Counted from the first letter of the stretch, positions 25,564 to 35,356 are shown. The stretch: 64,000 bases of DNA from Faecalibacterium langellae (GCF_002549775.1 NZ_NMTR01000021.1:744001-808000); one strand, 5' to 3'. Numbers and translations: made by a program. Notes: generated by a model from the letters alone, not told the origin.

Positions 25564-26808
25564 TCATCGGGCTCCCGATGTCGGATCCGATGGTTCCGAA
25601 AGCGCACCTTCAGGCAGATCCAGGCCAAAGCCTTCCTTGGCGGCACCTGTAAGCTCTGGTGCAGGGGCATTCTCATCCGATTCGTCTTGGAATTCCGGCG
25701 AAGATACGTTGCTTTCATTCAAAGACGCATTAGATTCCCCAAGGGCCTTCCCTGCCTCGGTTCCTGTTGTATCCAAGCTTGCACGAGAGGTCTTCTTACG
25801 CGAGACCTTGCCCAGCGGATTTTCCTCAATAGCCGTCCGCACCTGAAATTCCTGTAGGTGCGTGTAAATTTGGGTCGTGGAAACGCTGCTGTGGCCCAGC
25901 AGCTGCTTGAGGGTCAGGATATCCACATTGCCGGTCTGGTACATCAGCGTGGCAGCGGTGTGGCGCAGCTTATGGGTGGAAAAGCCCTTCAGCCCGGCTG
26001 CTTTCATGGCACCGGTCACCAGCTGTTCCACCCTTCGGTTGCCGATGCGCTCCTTGCGCCGCCGGGTGATGAACACCGCACGCTCCTTCGGCAAAAGCCC
26101 TTCCATCGTGTTGCGCTTGTTCAGGTACAGCTGCAGCGCCTCCATGCAGGCATCGTTCAGGTAGACCATGCGCTCTTTATGGCCCTTGCCAAACAGCCGA
26201 ATCTGACGGTTTTCCATATCGATGTCTTCCAGATCCATGCCCACCAGCTCTGCCAGACGCATCCCGCAGTTCAAAAACAGTACCACCATGCAGTAATCCC
26301 GCTCCGGGAAGTCGCTCTGGAACTGGGTGCTTTCCAGCAGATCCATGGACTGCTCTGCCGTCAGATATTTAGGCAGGACTTTATCCTGTTTAGGCGGATG
26401 GATGGCGGCTGTGGGGTCAGCTTCCAGCTTGTTGACCTGATTGACCAGATAATCATAGAAGCCGTGCAGGCTGGCGAGCCGCCGAGCGGTCGAGGACTTT
26501 TTGTTGCCGCATTCGCTGCCCAGAAAGTACAGATATTCGTAGATATCTTCCTTTGTCACGCTGGCCCAGAACGCGGCATCCAAGCCTTTCGGGTCGATAT
26601 CCTTCAATTCGCAGTCCGCCGGGACAAGCCCGCGCCGACGCTTCATAAAGCGGCTGAACCCGCGCAGGTCGCAGTAATAGCTGAAGGCGGTGTTTGCGCT
26701 CTTGCCCGCGATCACTTCCAGATAGCGCACATAGGCCACGACGTCCGGCGAGGCATCCTCAAAGGGCTTGTGCTTGCCCGGATTTTTTTCATCAAGGTAG
26801 ATCGACAT
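25564..26808 (-). CDS. Tyrosine recombinase, XerC/XerD-like
   Basis: 414 residues. An N-terminal SAM-like core-binding domain (about 20-130) is followed by the catalytic domain with Arg in CGMRLAEL, Lys in GKGHKER, HKLRH, LLGHSSV and the nucleophile Tyr in TQIYTHL (about residue 315). About 99 residues follow the Tyr, roughly 80 more than in usual XerC/D; this tail is rich in Ser, Glu, Asp and Pro and looks disordered. A dif-like site lies 366 bases beyond its stop codon. Chromosome dimer resolution is the likely role. It starts nine bases after radA, with a single operon likely. Confidence 0.88.
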   Translation of the reverse strand: MSIYLDEKNPGKHKPFEDASPDVVAYVRYLEVIAGKSANTAFSYYCDLRGFSRFMKRRRGLVPADCELKDIDPKGLDAAFWASVTKEDIYEYLYFLGSECGNKKSSTARRLASLHGFYDYLVNQVNKLEADPTAAIHPPKQDKVLPKYLTAEQSMDLLESTQFQSDFPERDYCMVVLFLNCGMRLAELVGMDLEDIDMENRQIRLFGKGHKERMVYLNDACMEALQLYLNKRNTMEGLLPKERAVFITRRRKERIGNRRVEQLVTGAMKAAGLKGFSTHKLRHTAATLMYQTGNVDILTLKQLLGHSSVSTTQIYTHLQEFQVRTAIEENPLGKVSRKKTSRASLDTTGTEAGKALGESNASLNESNVSSPEFQDESDENAPAPELTGAAKEGFGLDLPEGALSEPSDPTSGAR

Positions 26809-26817
26809 AGTTCCCTC

Positions 26818-28230
26818 TTACAAGCGGTCGGTTTTCAGTGCGTTGATGGCATCGCTGATATAAGCCGCACCGATCAGCTGCATTCCCGGATAATCCGCCG
26901 GGTTCAGGTGGTTCAGGCTGTGCTTCGGGATGACAGCCCGCTCAAAACCGATACGCTCTGCCTCATGCAGACGCTGCTCCAGATTCGGCACACTGCGCAC
27001 CTCACCGCCCAGGCCTACTTCGCCGATGGCGATCAGCTTATCGCTGACGGGGCGGTCCAGAAGCGACGAGACCATGCTCAGGCAGACGGAAAGGTCGCAG
27101 GCGGTATCCCGCAGAGCGATACCGCCGACAATGTTGACATAAACATCCAGATTGCCGAAGAAATAGCCTGCACGCTTTTCCAGCACGGCGATCAGAAGGT
27201 TCATGCGGTTGTAGTCGTAACCGCTGCAGGCACGGCGCGGGGCCGGAAAATTCGTTTTGGTGGCCAGTGCCTGGATCTCGCTCAGAATGGGCCGACTGCC
27301 CTCAATGGTGCAGGCCACACAGTTGCCGGAGACACCCAGCGGACGGCCTTCCAACAGCATCTGGGACGGGTTTTCGATCTCGGCAAGGCCCTGCCCGGTC
27401 ATGTCGAACATACCCAGCTCATTGGTGGAGCCATAGCGGTTTTTGGCCGCACGCAGAATGCGGTACGGCAGCATTTTGTCGCCCTCGAAGTACAGCACGG
27501 TATCCACGATGTGCTCCATGACCTTCGGGCCCGCAATGGCACCGTCCTTGTTCACATGGCCCACGATGAACATGGGGATCTCCTGCTTTTTGGCCACAGC
27601 CAGCAGCCGCGCGGCACTCTCCTTCACCTGGCTGACCGTACCGGACGAAGACGCAATGTCCATGCAACGCATGGTCTGGATGGAGTCGATGACTACAAGG
27701 TCCGGCTTTTCCTTTTCGATCAGGCCACAGATCTCGTCCACATCGTTCTCGGCGGCCAGAAAGATGTTCTCCTGCGGCACCTTCAGCCGGGCCGCCCGCA
27801 GCTTGACCTGCCGCACCGACTCCTCACCGGTGATATACAGTACCGTGTGCTGATTCGAGATTGCACCGCACAGCTGCAGCAGCATCGTGGATTTGCCCAC
27901 GCCCGGCTCACCGCTCAGCAGCACCACGCCACCCAGCACGATACCTCCACCCAGCACGCGGTCCAGCTCAGAGATGCCGGTCAAAATGCGGCTTTTTTCT
28001 TCCGTGGTGCTGATCTCCGAAAGGCGCTTTGCCGTCAGGGTCGTCACGCCTTCCTGTCTGGCAGCGGCCGCCTGCCGGGCGGCCGTGGTGCCCGCCTTCG
28101 GGGCTTCGGCCACAACATCCTCATTCATCGTGTTCCAACTGCCGCAGCTGGGGCAGCGGCCCATCCAGCGAGGGCTTGTCTCCCCGCAGTTGGAACAGAC
28201 GTATACAGTTTTCAGCTTCGGTTCTTTCAT
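26818..28230 (-). CDS. radA: DNA repair protein RadA (Sms)
   Basis: 470 residues. The N-terminal zinc finger has CSNCG and CPSCGSW. The RecA-like ATPase has Walker A SGEPGVGKST (about residue 105), and the RadA-specific KNRYG motif is present near residue 270. A Lon-like C-terminal domain follows. RadA is a branch-migration helicase in recombination. Own promoter at 28268-28296; it is transcribed into the recombinase gene. Confidence 0.95.
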   Translation of the reverse strand: MKEPKLKTVYVCSNCGETSPRWMGRCPSCGSWNTMNEDVVAEAPKAGTTAARQAAAARQEGVTTLTAKRLSEISTTEEKSRILTGISELDRVLGGGIVLGGVVLLSGEPGVGKSTMLLQLCGAISNQHTVLYITGEESVRQVKLRAARLKVPQENIFLAAENDVDEICGLIEKEKPDLVVIDSIQTMRCMDIASSSGTVSQVKESAARLLAVAKKQEIPMFIVGHVNKDGAIAGPKVMEHIVDTVLYFEGDKMLPYRILRAAKNRYGSTNELGMFDMTGQGLAEIENPSQMLLEGRPLGVSGNCVACTIEGSRPILSEIQALATKTNFPAPRRACSGYDYNRMNLLIAVLEKRAGYFFGNLDVYVNIVGGIALRDTACDLSVCLSMVSSLLDRPVSDKLIAIGEVGLGGEVRSVPNLEQRLHEAERIGFERAVIPKHSLNHLNPADYPGMQLIGAAYISDAINALKTDRL

Positions 28231-28267
28231 GGATATTCTCCTGCTGTTTCACATAATGTTTTTCATT

Positions 28268-28296
28268 ATTGTAGCACACTGCGGTTCTTCCTGCAA
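28268..28296 (-). promoter_or_regulatory. Promoter of radA-xer
   Basis: Minus strand TTGCAG, 17-base spacer, TACAAT, about 38 bases before the radA start codon. Confidence 0.7.
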
Positions 28297-28316
28297 GAAA
28301 AGCAGCTGCGTTTTGT

Positions 28317-29096
28317 TCAGAACAGCCTGCTTTCCAGGCAGGCCAGACCGGCTGCCGCCCCGCACAAGGGCAAAAAGAGAACGAGCGTCAGCAGGTACTG
28401 GCGGAATAACACTGCCGCGCCCGGGCGTTCCGCACCGGGATGCACCGTCCGGAAAGAGTATGCCCGGATGCGGCCGCTGACACGCAGAGCTGCCGCACCC
28501 AGAAGGCACAGGCAGGCCGCCGCCGCAGATGCCGGAACTGCGGTAAGCAAAAGGAGCAGAGCTTTTCCGCCAAGGCTTGTCCCGGAAAAAAGCTGGACCG
28601 TCAGGATGCCGTTCCCGGCCCCATAAAGCATCATGAACAGAACGATCAGCACCGGCCCAAAAGCGGAAAATCCCAGCAGGAACAGGCAGGTCGCCGCGGC
28701 CAACAGGGTGATGTATTCTGCCGTAAAGATCGCTGCCGCCGCATGGGTACCGGAAGCCGAAAAAAGCGCAAGCCAGCTCTGAAGATAAGCGCGCAGCCAT
28801 TCCAGCTGCGGCGCATTGCACAGCGCGTACAGGACACCGGCCGCAGCGCTCCCGGCCAGAAAAGCCGCCGCCAGCATTCCACTGCCCGGAAAGGCCTGCG
28901 CAGCACCCCGCCGGGCAGGGACGGGCGCTGCCGGGGCCGTTGCATGCACTTCCGGCTGCACTGTGCCGGGTGCTTCTTGTGGGGCCTCATTTTCGAATGT
29001 GTTCGCATCGCATGCCGGGACCGGCAGCAGCGATCGTTCTGCCGCATCCGGTGCAGTGTGATTTGCAAGGGGGGCATCCGGTTCATAGATCCACAT
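28317..29096 (-). CDS. Polytopic membrane protein, possibly SpoIIM-like
   Basis: 259 residues. The first ~75 are Ala/Pro/Glu-rich and cytoplasmic-looking; about five hydrophobic helices follow (from GMLAAAFLAGSAAAGVLYAL onward). The helix pattern and LLLLTAVPASAAAACLCLL resemble stage II sporulation protein M, and spoIIM is often near xerD in Firmicutes, which supports the idea. SpoIIM helps peptidoglycan degradation during engulfment. No decisive motif is visible, so this stays tentative. Start at 29096 follows GGAAGGGG; it lies 17 bases after the TIGR04086 gene. Confidence 0.5.
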   Translation of the reverse strand: MWIYEPDAPLANHTAPDAAERSLLPVPACDANTFENEAPQEAPGTVQPEVHATAPAAPVPARRGAAQAFPGSGMLAAAFLAGSAAAGVLYALCNAPQLEWLRAYLQSWLALFSASGTHAAAAIFTAEYITLLAAATCLFLLGFSAFGPVLIVLFMMLYGAGNGILTVQLFSGTSLGGKALLLLLTAVPASAAAACLCLLGAAALRVSGRIRAYSFRTVHPGAERPGAAVLFRQYLLTLVLFLPLCGAAAGLACLESRLF

Positions 29097-29113
29097 CGTT
29101 CGTTCCCCTTCCC

Positions 29114-29509
29114 TCAGCCGAGATGTTTTTTCGGGTGGCTGCGCACACCAAGGAAGCCGCCCAGACTGCCGCACAGAATGACCGCTGCAAAGCGCATCCA
29201 TGCCGCGCTTTCCATAAACACGCCGGACGGCAGCGCCAGCACGAACAGCAGCGCCGCAAACCAGAGCCCCTGTGCGATGCCGCAGAAAAGACCGCGCTCC
29301 CGTTTGCAGAACGCCGTCACCCATCCGCTGCAAAAGCTGCCAAACCCCACCGCAGCTGCGGCCAGCGGCACGGCCACAGAGCCGGAACAATGGTGTGACG
29401 CCATCCATGCAGCAAACCCCAGCAGGCTGCAGGCCGATGCCAGGACCCCAACAAGGCCTGCCAGAAGCCAGACCCGAAGCACCGATACAAAATTCTTCTT
29501 TTCAGACAT
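29114..29509 (-). CDS. TIGR04086 family membrane protein
   Basis: 131 residues with four hydrophobic helices (LRVWLLAGLVGVLASACSL, LAAAAVGFGSFCSGWV and two more) and a short charged loop FCKRERG. Proteins of the TIGR04086 family sit beside yajC in many clostridia; function is unknown. The ribosome binding site GGGAGG lies inside the 3' arm of the yajC terminator hairpin. Confidence 0.72.
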   Translation of the reverse strand: MSEKKNFVSVLRVWLLAGLVGVLASACSLLGFAAWMASHHCSGSVAVPLAAAAVGFGSFCSGWVTAFCKRERGLFCGIAQGLWFAALLFVLALPSGVFMESAAWMRFAAVILCGSLGGFLGVRSHPKKHLG

Positions 29510-29510
29510 A

Positions 29511-29553
29511 AAAACACGCCTCCCTGCCAGAACTCTATGCAGGGAGGCGTGTT
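29511..29553 (-). terminator. Terminator of yajC overlapping the next gene's ribosome binding site
   Basis: On the minus strand ACACGCCTCCCTGC pairs perfectly with GCAGGGAGGCGTGT, followed by TTTTT. The GGGAGG in the 3' arm is the only good ribosome binding site for the gene starting at 29509. Confidence 0.85.
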
Positions 29554-29576
29554 CATTATGCATTGGCGGGAAAGGC

Positions 29577-29894
29577 TTACTTCTTGTCGGAGCCAGCCTT
29601 GTCCATGTTCAGCTTCTCAACAGAAGCGATGGCAGTCTTGGTGAAGCGGATCTTCACGCGGTCTGCGCCGGTCTCCAGAACAAAGGTGTCGTCCTTGATG
29701 GCAACGACGCGGCCGATCACACCGCCGATGGTGGTGACCTGATCGCCGATCTCCAGGCTGCTGCGCATGGCGGCATCCTTCTTTTCCTGCTTCTTCTGGG
29801 GACGATAGATCATGAAGTACAGCAGAACCAGCATCAGTGCCAGCGTGAAGAACAGGCTGATGTAGCCCTCGGACGTGGTGGTCAGAAATTGCAT
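29577..29894 (-). CDS. yajC: Preprotein translocase subunit YajC
   Basis: 105 residues. One N-terminal membrane helix (ISLFFTLALMLVLLYFMIY) is followed by the YajC signature RPQKKQEKK and GDQVTTIGGVIGRVV. It associates with SecDF in the Sec export machinery. AGAGGAG precedes the ATG. It follows tgt as in many bacteria, but has its own promoter. Confidence 0.93.
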   Translation of the reverse strand: MQFLTTTSEGYISLFFTLALMLVLLYFMIYRPQKKQEKKDAAMRSSLEIGDQVTTIGGVIGRVVAIKDDTFVLETGADRVKIRFTKTAIASVEKLNMDKAGSDKK

Positions 29895-29929
29895 GGTGCA
29901 AAGTCTCCTCTCAAAATTCAGATAAAACT

Positions 29930-29958
29930 ATTATACCTTTTTAAACGACCCGTTTCAA
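29930..29958 (-). promoter_or_regulatory. Promoter of yajC
   Basis: Minus strand TTGAAA, 17-base spacer, TATAAT. Confidence 0.8.
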
Positions 29959-29967
29959 GGTTTATTC

Positions 29968-31155
<1,188 letters not shown>

Positions 31156-31161
31156 TCAACG

Positions 31162-31184
31162 AAAAAGCCCGGAGCGGACTTTTT
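31162..31184 (-). terminator. Terminator between queA and tgt
   Basis: Minus strand AAAAAGTCCG pairs with CGGGCTTTTT (one wobble pair) and continues in T-rich sequence. It may let only part of queA transcription reach tgt. Confidence 0.6.
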
Positions 31185-31241
31185 CAGCCACAGAAGATTT
31201 CGTCTCTTTTTGCAAAAATGCAACGCAGCACCGTCATAAAA

Positions 31242-32270
31242 TTACAAGATGACCATGGCGTCGCCAAAAGAGAAAAATCTGTAACGTTCCTGAACGGCAA
31301 CCTTATAAGCTGCCATGGTCTTTTCGTAGCCGTACAAGGCCGACACCAGCATGATGAGGGTGCTTTCGGGCAGATGGAAGTTTGTGATGAGGCCGTCGAT
31401 GCAGTTGAACTTGACGCCCGGATACAGGAAAATGGAGGTATTGCCACTGCAGGCACGGATCTCACCGTATTTTGCGGCAACAGCTTCCAGCGTGCGGCAG
31501 CTGGTGGTGCCCACGGCGATGACGCGGTGGCCCGCAGCTTTGGTGTCGCGGATCATCTGCGCAGTCTTTTCGTCGATGCAGTACCACTCGCTGTGCATCT
31601 TGTGGTCGGTGATCTCGTCCTCCTGCACGGGGCGAAAGGTACCCAGGCCCACATGCAGGGTCACCTCAGCAATATTCACACCCTTGGCGCGGATGGTATC
31701 CATCAGCTCCGGGGTGAAGTGCAGGCCGGCCGTGGGGGCTGCCGCGCTGCCCAGCTCCTTCGCGTAAACGGTCTGGTACTGGCTCTGGTCCTCCAGCTGC
31801 TTTGTGATGTAGGGCGGCAGCGGCATTTTGCCGAATTCGTCCAGCTTTTCATAAAGCGTCTCTGTATCGTAATAAAATGTAACGTACTTATTGCCGTCTT
31901 CCAGCGTTTCGTCCACCACGGCGGTCAGGGACCCGTCGCCGAAGCTCACCTTTGTACCGGGCTGCATCCGCTTGCCGGGCTTTGCCAGGCATTCCCACTG
32001 ATCACCCTTGACCTGACGCAGCAGCAGCAGCTCACACACGGCACCGGTGGGCTGCTTGATGCCCACGATGCGTGCCGGCAGCACCTTGGAATTGTTCACC
32101 ACCAGCAGGTCGCCCGGTTCCAGGTAATCCGGCAGGTCGTGGAAGATCTTGTGCTGGATGCTGTCGTCTTTCTGGCTCAAAACCATCAGCCGTGCAGAGT
32201 CGCGGGGGTCTGCCGGTTCCTGCGCAATAAGTTCTTTGGGTAAATCATACCAAAAATCTTTTTTCAACAT
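31242..32270 (-). CDS. queA: S-adenosylmethionine:tRNA ribosyltransferase-isomerase
   Basis: 342 residues. Family blocks FWYDLPKELIAQEPADPRD at the N-terminus, PLPPYI near residue 180, AAPTAGLHFTPEL and the C-terminal NFHLPESTLIMLVSAL are present. QueA converts preQ1 in tRNA to epoxyqueuosine. ATG at 32270 aligns best with family N-termini; a TTG at 32279 is nearer to the GGAAAGG site and cannot be excluded. Confidence 0.94.
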   Translation of the reverse strand: MLKKDFWYDLPKELIAQEPADPRDSARLMVLSQKDDSIQHKIFHDLPDYLEPGDLLVVNNSKVLPARIVGIKQPTGAVCELLLLRQVKGDQWECLAKPGKRMQPGTKVSFGDGSLTAVVDETLEDGNKYVTFYYDTETLYEKLDEFGKMPLPPYITKQLEDQSQYQTVYAKELGSAAAPTAGLHFTPELMDTIRAKGVNIAEVTLHVGLGTFRPVQEDEITDHKMHSEWYCIDEKTAQMIRDTKAAGHRVIAVGTTSCRTLEAVAAKYGEIRACSGNTSIFLYPGVKFNCIDGLITNFHLPESTLIMLVSALYGYEKTMAAYKVAVQERYRFFSFGDAMVIL

Positions 32271-32295
32271 AGGACTCAATTTGCCTTTCCGATGA

Positions 32296-32325
32296 TTGAC
32301 ACGGACACCGTATCAATGATATCAT
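32296..32325 (+). promoter_or_regulatory. Promoter of asd-dapA-dapB
   Basis: TTGACA, 18-base spacer, TATCAT, start near 32332. The spacer begins with CGGACACCG, a 9-mer also found in the opposing queA promoter. Confidence 0.7.
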
Positions 32326-32347
32326 AAAATCTGTATAAGCAGTATCT

Positions 32348-32376
32348 ATTATATTGCATCGGTGTCCGGTTTGCAA
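32348..32376 (-). promoter_or_regulatory. Promoter of queA
   Basis: Minus strand TTGCAA, 17-base spacer, TATAAT, start near 32341. The spacer contains CGGACACCG. Each promoter lies inside the region transcribed from the other. Confidence 0.8.
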
Positions 32377-32440
32377 GCCGTGAATCTGTGTAATAGAAAT
32401 ATTTATTGAGTTCTCTTTTTCGAAAGGAAGGGTACCGGAA

Positions 32441-33523
32441 ATGGAAAAACAGTATAAAGTGGGTATCGTAGGCGCAACCGGCATGGTGGGCCAGCGTTTT
32501 GTGACGCTGCTGGAGAACCACCCCTGGTTCAAGCTGACCGTCGTGGCCGCATCCGGCCGCAGCGCAGGCAAAACGTATGAGGAGGCTGTTGGCCCCCGCT
32601 GGGCCATGACCACCCCCATGCCGGAGAGCGTGAAGAAGATGATCGTGGCAGACGCTTCCAAGGTGGAAGAAGTTGCCTCTCAGGTGGATTTCATTTTCTG
32701 CGCCGTCAACATGCCGAAGGATGAGATCAAGGCATTGGAAGAAGCCTATGCAAAGGCCGAGTGCCCGGTGGTCTCCAACAACAGCGCAAACCGCTTTACC
32801 CCGGATGTGCCCATGGTGGTGCCCGAGATCAATGCCGATCACATCGAGATCATTGCCGCTCAGCGCAAGCGTCTGGGCACCAAGCGCGGCTTCATCGCTG
32901 TCAAGTCCAACTGCAGCCTGCAGAGCTATGTTCCCGCCCTGCACCCGCTGATGAAGGACTTCGGCGTCAGCAAGGCGCTGGTGTGCACCTATCAGGCCAT
33001 CTCCGGTGCCGGCAAGACCTTTGACCGCATGCCCGAGATCGTGGATAACGTCATCCCCTACATCGGCGGCGAGGAAGAAAAGAGCGAGCGCGAGCCGCTC
33101 AAGCTGTGGGGCCACATTGAGGGCGACCACATCGTCAATGCCGAGAAGCCGGTCATCACCGCACAGTGCTTCCGCGTACCGGTTTCCGACGGCCACACCG
33201 CTGCCGTGTTCGTGAGCTTTGACAAGAAGCCCACCAAAGAGCAGATGATCGAAGCCTGGGAGAAGTTCCGCGGCCCCGCTCAGGAGCTGAACCTGCCCAG
33301 CGCACCCAAGCAGTTCCTGCACTACTTCACCGAGCCGGATCGTCCGCAGCCCAAGCTGGACCGCAACACCGAGAACGGCATGGCTGTGTGCATCGGCCGC
33401 CTGCGCGAGGACACCCTGTTCGATTACAAGTTTGCCTGCATGAGCCACAACACCCTGCGCGGTGCTGCAGGCGGCGGCGTGCTGCTGGCCGAGCTGCTGG
33501 CCGCAAAGGGCTATTTTGACTGA
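32441..33523 (+). CDS. asd: Aspartate-semialdehyde dehydrogenase (archaeal/fungal-type)
   Basis: 360 residues. The NADP-binding GATGMVGQRF (residues 10-19), catalytic Cys in KSNCSLQ (about residue 157) and a later His in SDGHTAAV are visible. The N-terminal and VSNNSANR segments fit the archaeal/fungal-type branch. It makes aspartate semialdehyde for lysine, diaminopimelate and threonine. First gene of an asd-dapA-dapB run; AAAGGAAGGG precedes the ATG. Confidence 0.94.
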   Translation: MEKQYKVGIVGATGMVGQRFVTLLENHPWFKLTVVAASGRSAGKTYEEAVGPRWAMTTPMPESVKKMIVADASKVEEVASQVDFIFCAVNMPKDEIKALEEAYAKAECPVVSNNSANRFTPDVPMVVPEINADHIEIIAAQRKRLGTKRGFIAVKSNCSLQSYVPALHPLMKDFGVSKALVCTYQAISGAGKTFDRMPEIVDNVIPYIGGEEEKSEREPLKLWGHIEGDHIVNAEKPVITAQCFRVPVSDGHTAAVFVSFDKKPTKEQMIEAWEKFRGPAQELNLPSAPKQFLHYFTEPDRPQPKLDRNTENGMAVCIGRLREDTLFDYKFACMSHNTLRGAAGGGVLLAELLAAKGYFD

Positions 33524-33565
33524 GTATATTTTGCGTGAGAACGCATACAAAGGAGTTTTTAGGTT

Positions 33566-34459
33566 ATGAAGAATCCTGTCTTTACCGGCGCGGGTGTTGC
33601 CATCATCACCCCGATGTACGAGGACGGAAGCATCAATTTTGACGAGCTGGGCCGCATCATTGAGGATCAGATCGCACACCACACCGACGCGATCGTCATC
33701 TGCGGCACTACCGGCGAGTGCTCCACCATGACCGACGAGGAACAGCTGGCTGCCATCAAGTACACTGTGGATGTCGTCAACCACCGTGTGCCCGTCATTG
33801 CAGGTGCCGGCTCCAATGACACCGACCACGGCTGCGCCCTGGCTGCAAAGTCTGCCGAGTGCGGTGCCGACGCCCTGCTGATGGTCACCCCCTACTACAA
33901 CAAGACCACGCAGGCTGGTCTGGTGGCCCACTTTACCGCCATGGCAGAGGCCGGCGGCATTCCGGTGATCGTGTACAATGTGCCGTCCCGCACCGGCCTG
34001 AACATTGCGCCTGAGACCGCTCTGGAGCTGAGCAAGCACCCGCTGATCAACGGCATCAAGGAAGCTTCCGGCAACATCTCCCAGGTGGCCAAGATCGCAC
34101 AGCTGTGCGGTGACGAGCTGAACATCTACTCCGGCAACGACGATCAGGTGGTCCCCCTGCTGGCTCTGGGCGGCAAGGGCGTCATCAGCGTCGTCTCCAA
34201 CGTCAAGCCTCAGCTGGTGCACGACTGCTGCCAGGCCTTCTTTGACGGTGACACTGCCAAGGCACGCGACCTGCAGCTGGAAATGCTGCCGCTGGCCGAT
34301 GCACTGTTCTGCGAGGTGAACCCCATCCCGGTGAAGTACGCCATGAACGTGCTGGGCTGGGAGGCCGGCGAGTGCCGCCTGCCGCTGGTGGAGCCCAGCG
34401 ACGCCCACAAGGAGCAGATCGAAAAGACTCTGCAGGCAGCAGGCCTCATCCAGGAATAA
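33566..34459 (+). CDS. dapA: 4-hydroxy-tetrahydrodipicolinate synthase
   Basis: 297 residues. GTTGECSTM (about residues 48-56), the catalytic Tyr in VYNVPSRTG (about 137) and the Schiff-base Lys in GIKEASGN (about 165) are present. It condenses pyruvate with aspartate semialdehyde in the cytoplasm. AAAGGAG precedes the ATG and it lies 42 bases after asd. Confidence 0.96.
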   Translation: MKNPVFTGAGVAIITPMYEDGSINFDELGRIIEDQIAHHTDAIVICGTTGECSTMTDEEQLAAIKYTVDVVNHRVPVIAGAGSNDTDHGCALAAKSAECGADALLMVTPYYNKTTQAGLVAHFTAMAEAGGIPVIVYNVPSRTGLNIAPETALELSKHPLINGIKEASGNISQVAKIAQLCGDELNIYSGNDDQVVPLLALGGKGVISVVSNVKPQLVHDCCQAFFDGDTAKARDLQLEMLPLADALFCEVNPIPVKYAMNVLGWEAGECRLPLVEPSDAHKEQIEKTLQAAGLIQE

Positions 34460-34474
34460 ATTCATTTGCGCGCG

Positions 34475-34505
34475 AATGCCCGGCGGAAATTCCAGCCCGG
34501 GCATT
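34475..34505 (+). terminator. Hairpin between dapA and dapB
   Basis: AATGCCCGG pairs with CCGGGCATT followed by a short T run. It may reduce dapB expression relative to dapA or stabilise the upstream message. Confidence 0.5.
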
Positions 34506-34553
34506 TTGCCGTATTCGCCGCGGGGAAAACTGCGGTGGGAAAGGATAAAAACT

Positions 34554-35312
34554 ATGACGGAAATTGTGATTCAGGGCATCGGCGGCCGCATGGGCCATGT
34601 GCTGTGCGAGATGATCGCGCAGCGCGACGACTGCCGCGTGATCGCCGGTATCGACGTGAAGGACGGCGAGCAGAACGGTATCCCTGTATACGACAGTCTG
34701 GAAAAGCTGGACGGCAAGGGTGATGTCATCATCGACTTCAGCTCTCCGGCCGCTGTGGAAAAGGCTCTGCCCTACTGCGAAGCCCACAAGCTGCCCATCG
34801 TGGTGTGCACCACCGGCCTTTCGGAAGAACTGCAGCTCAAGGTCGTGCAGCTGTCCCGCACCGTTCCGGTGTTCAAGAGCGCCAACATGTCCATGGGCAT
34901 CAACGTGCTGTCCGAGCTGTGCAAGCGTGCATCGGCCATTCTGGGTGTGAACTACGACGTTGAGATCGTGGAGCAGCATCACCACAACAAGCTGGATGCT
35001 CCCAGCGGCACTGCCCTGATGCTGGCCGACGCGATCAACGAGCAGAACGACGGCGCTTACCACTATGTATACGACCGTTCTTCTGTCCGCCAGAAGCGTG
35101 ACCCGAAGGAGATCGGCATCAGCTCTGTGCGCGGCGGCAGCATCGTGGGCGACCACGAAGTACTGTTCTGCGGCCCGGACGAGGTCATCACCCTCAAGCA
35201 CACCGCTTACTCCCGCAATATCTTTGCCAACGGTGCCATCAACGCCGCCGTCTATCTGGCAAAGAAGGAGCCGGGCCTGTACAACATGGGTGACATGATC
35301 GCCGCCCTCTGA
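34554..35312 (+). CDS. dapB: 4-hydroxy-tetrahydrodipicolinate reductase
   Basis: 252 residues. NAD(P)-binding QGIGGRMGH (residues 6-14), the catalytic EQHHHNKLDAPSGTA segment (about residue 140) and a C-terminal tetramer region are present. Second step of diaminopimelate synthesis. ATG at 34554 follows AAAGGA; an in-frame start upstream falls inside the intergenic hairpin. Confidence 0.95.
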   Translation: MTEIVIQGIGGRMGHVLCEMIAQRDDCRVIAGIDVKDGEQNGIPVYDSLEKLDGKGDVIIDFSSPAAVEKALPYCEAHKLPIVVCTTGLSEELQLKVVQLSRTVPVFKSANMSMGINVLSELCKRASAILGVNYDVEIVEQHHHNKLDAPSGTALMLADAINEQNDGAYHYVYDRSSVRQKRDPKEIGISSVRGGSIVGDHEVLFCGPDEVITLKHTAYSRNIFANGAINAAVYLAKKEPGLYNMGDMIAAL

Positions 35313-35356
35313 TCTTTTCGAAAAGCCGGAATGCGCCGCAGAAAGATGTGAACGCC

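Noticed and set aside
25858-28626. A 922-codon plus-strand open frame opposite radA and the recombinase gene
   Set aside because: It is the antisense of two clearly conserved genes; long open antisense frames are common in GC-rich sequence, and its translation shows no domain.
32332-32440. A lysine or preQ1 riboswitch in the asd or queA leaders
   Set aside because: The leaders are short or lack the multi-helix layout and conserved segments of these riboswitches.
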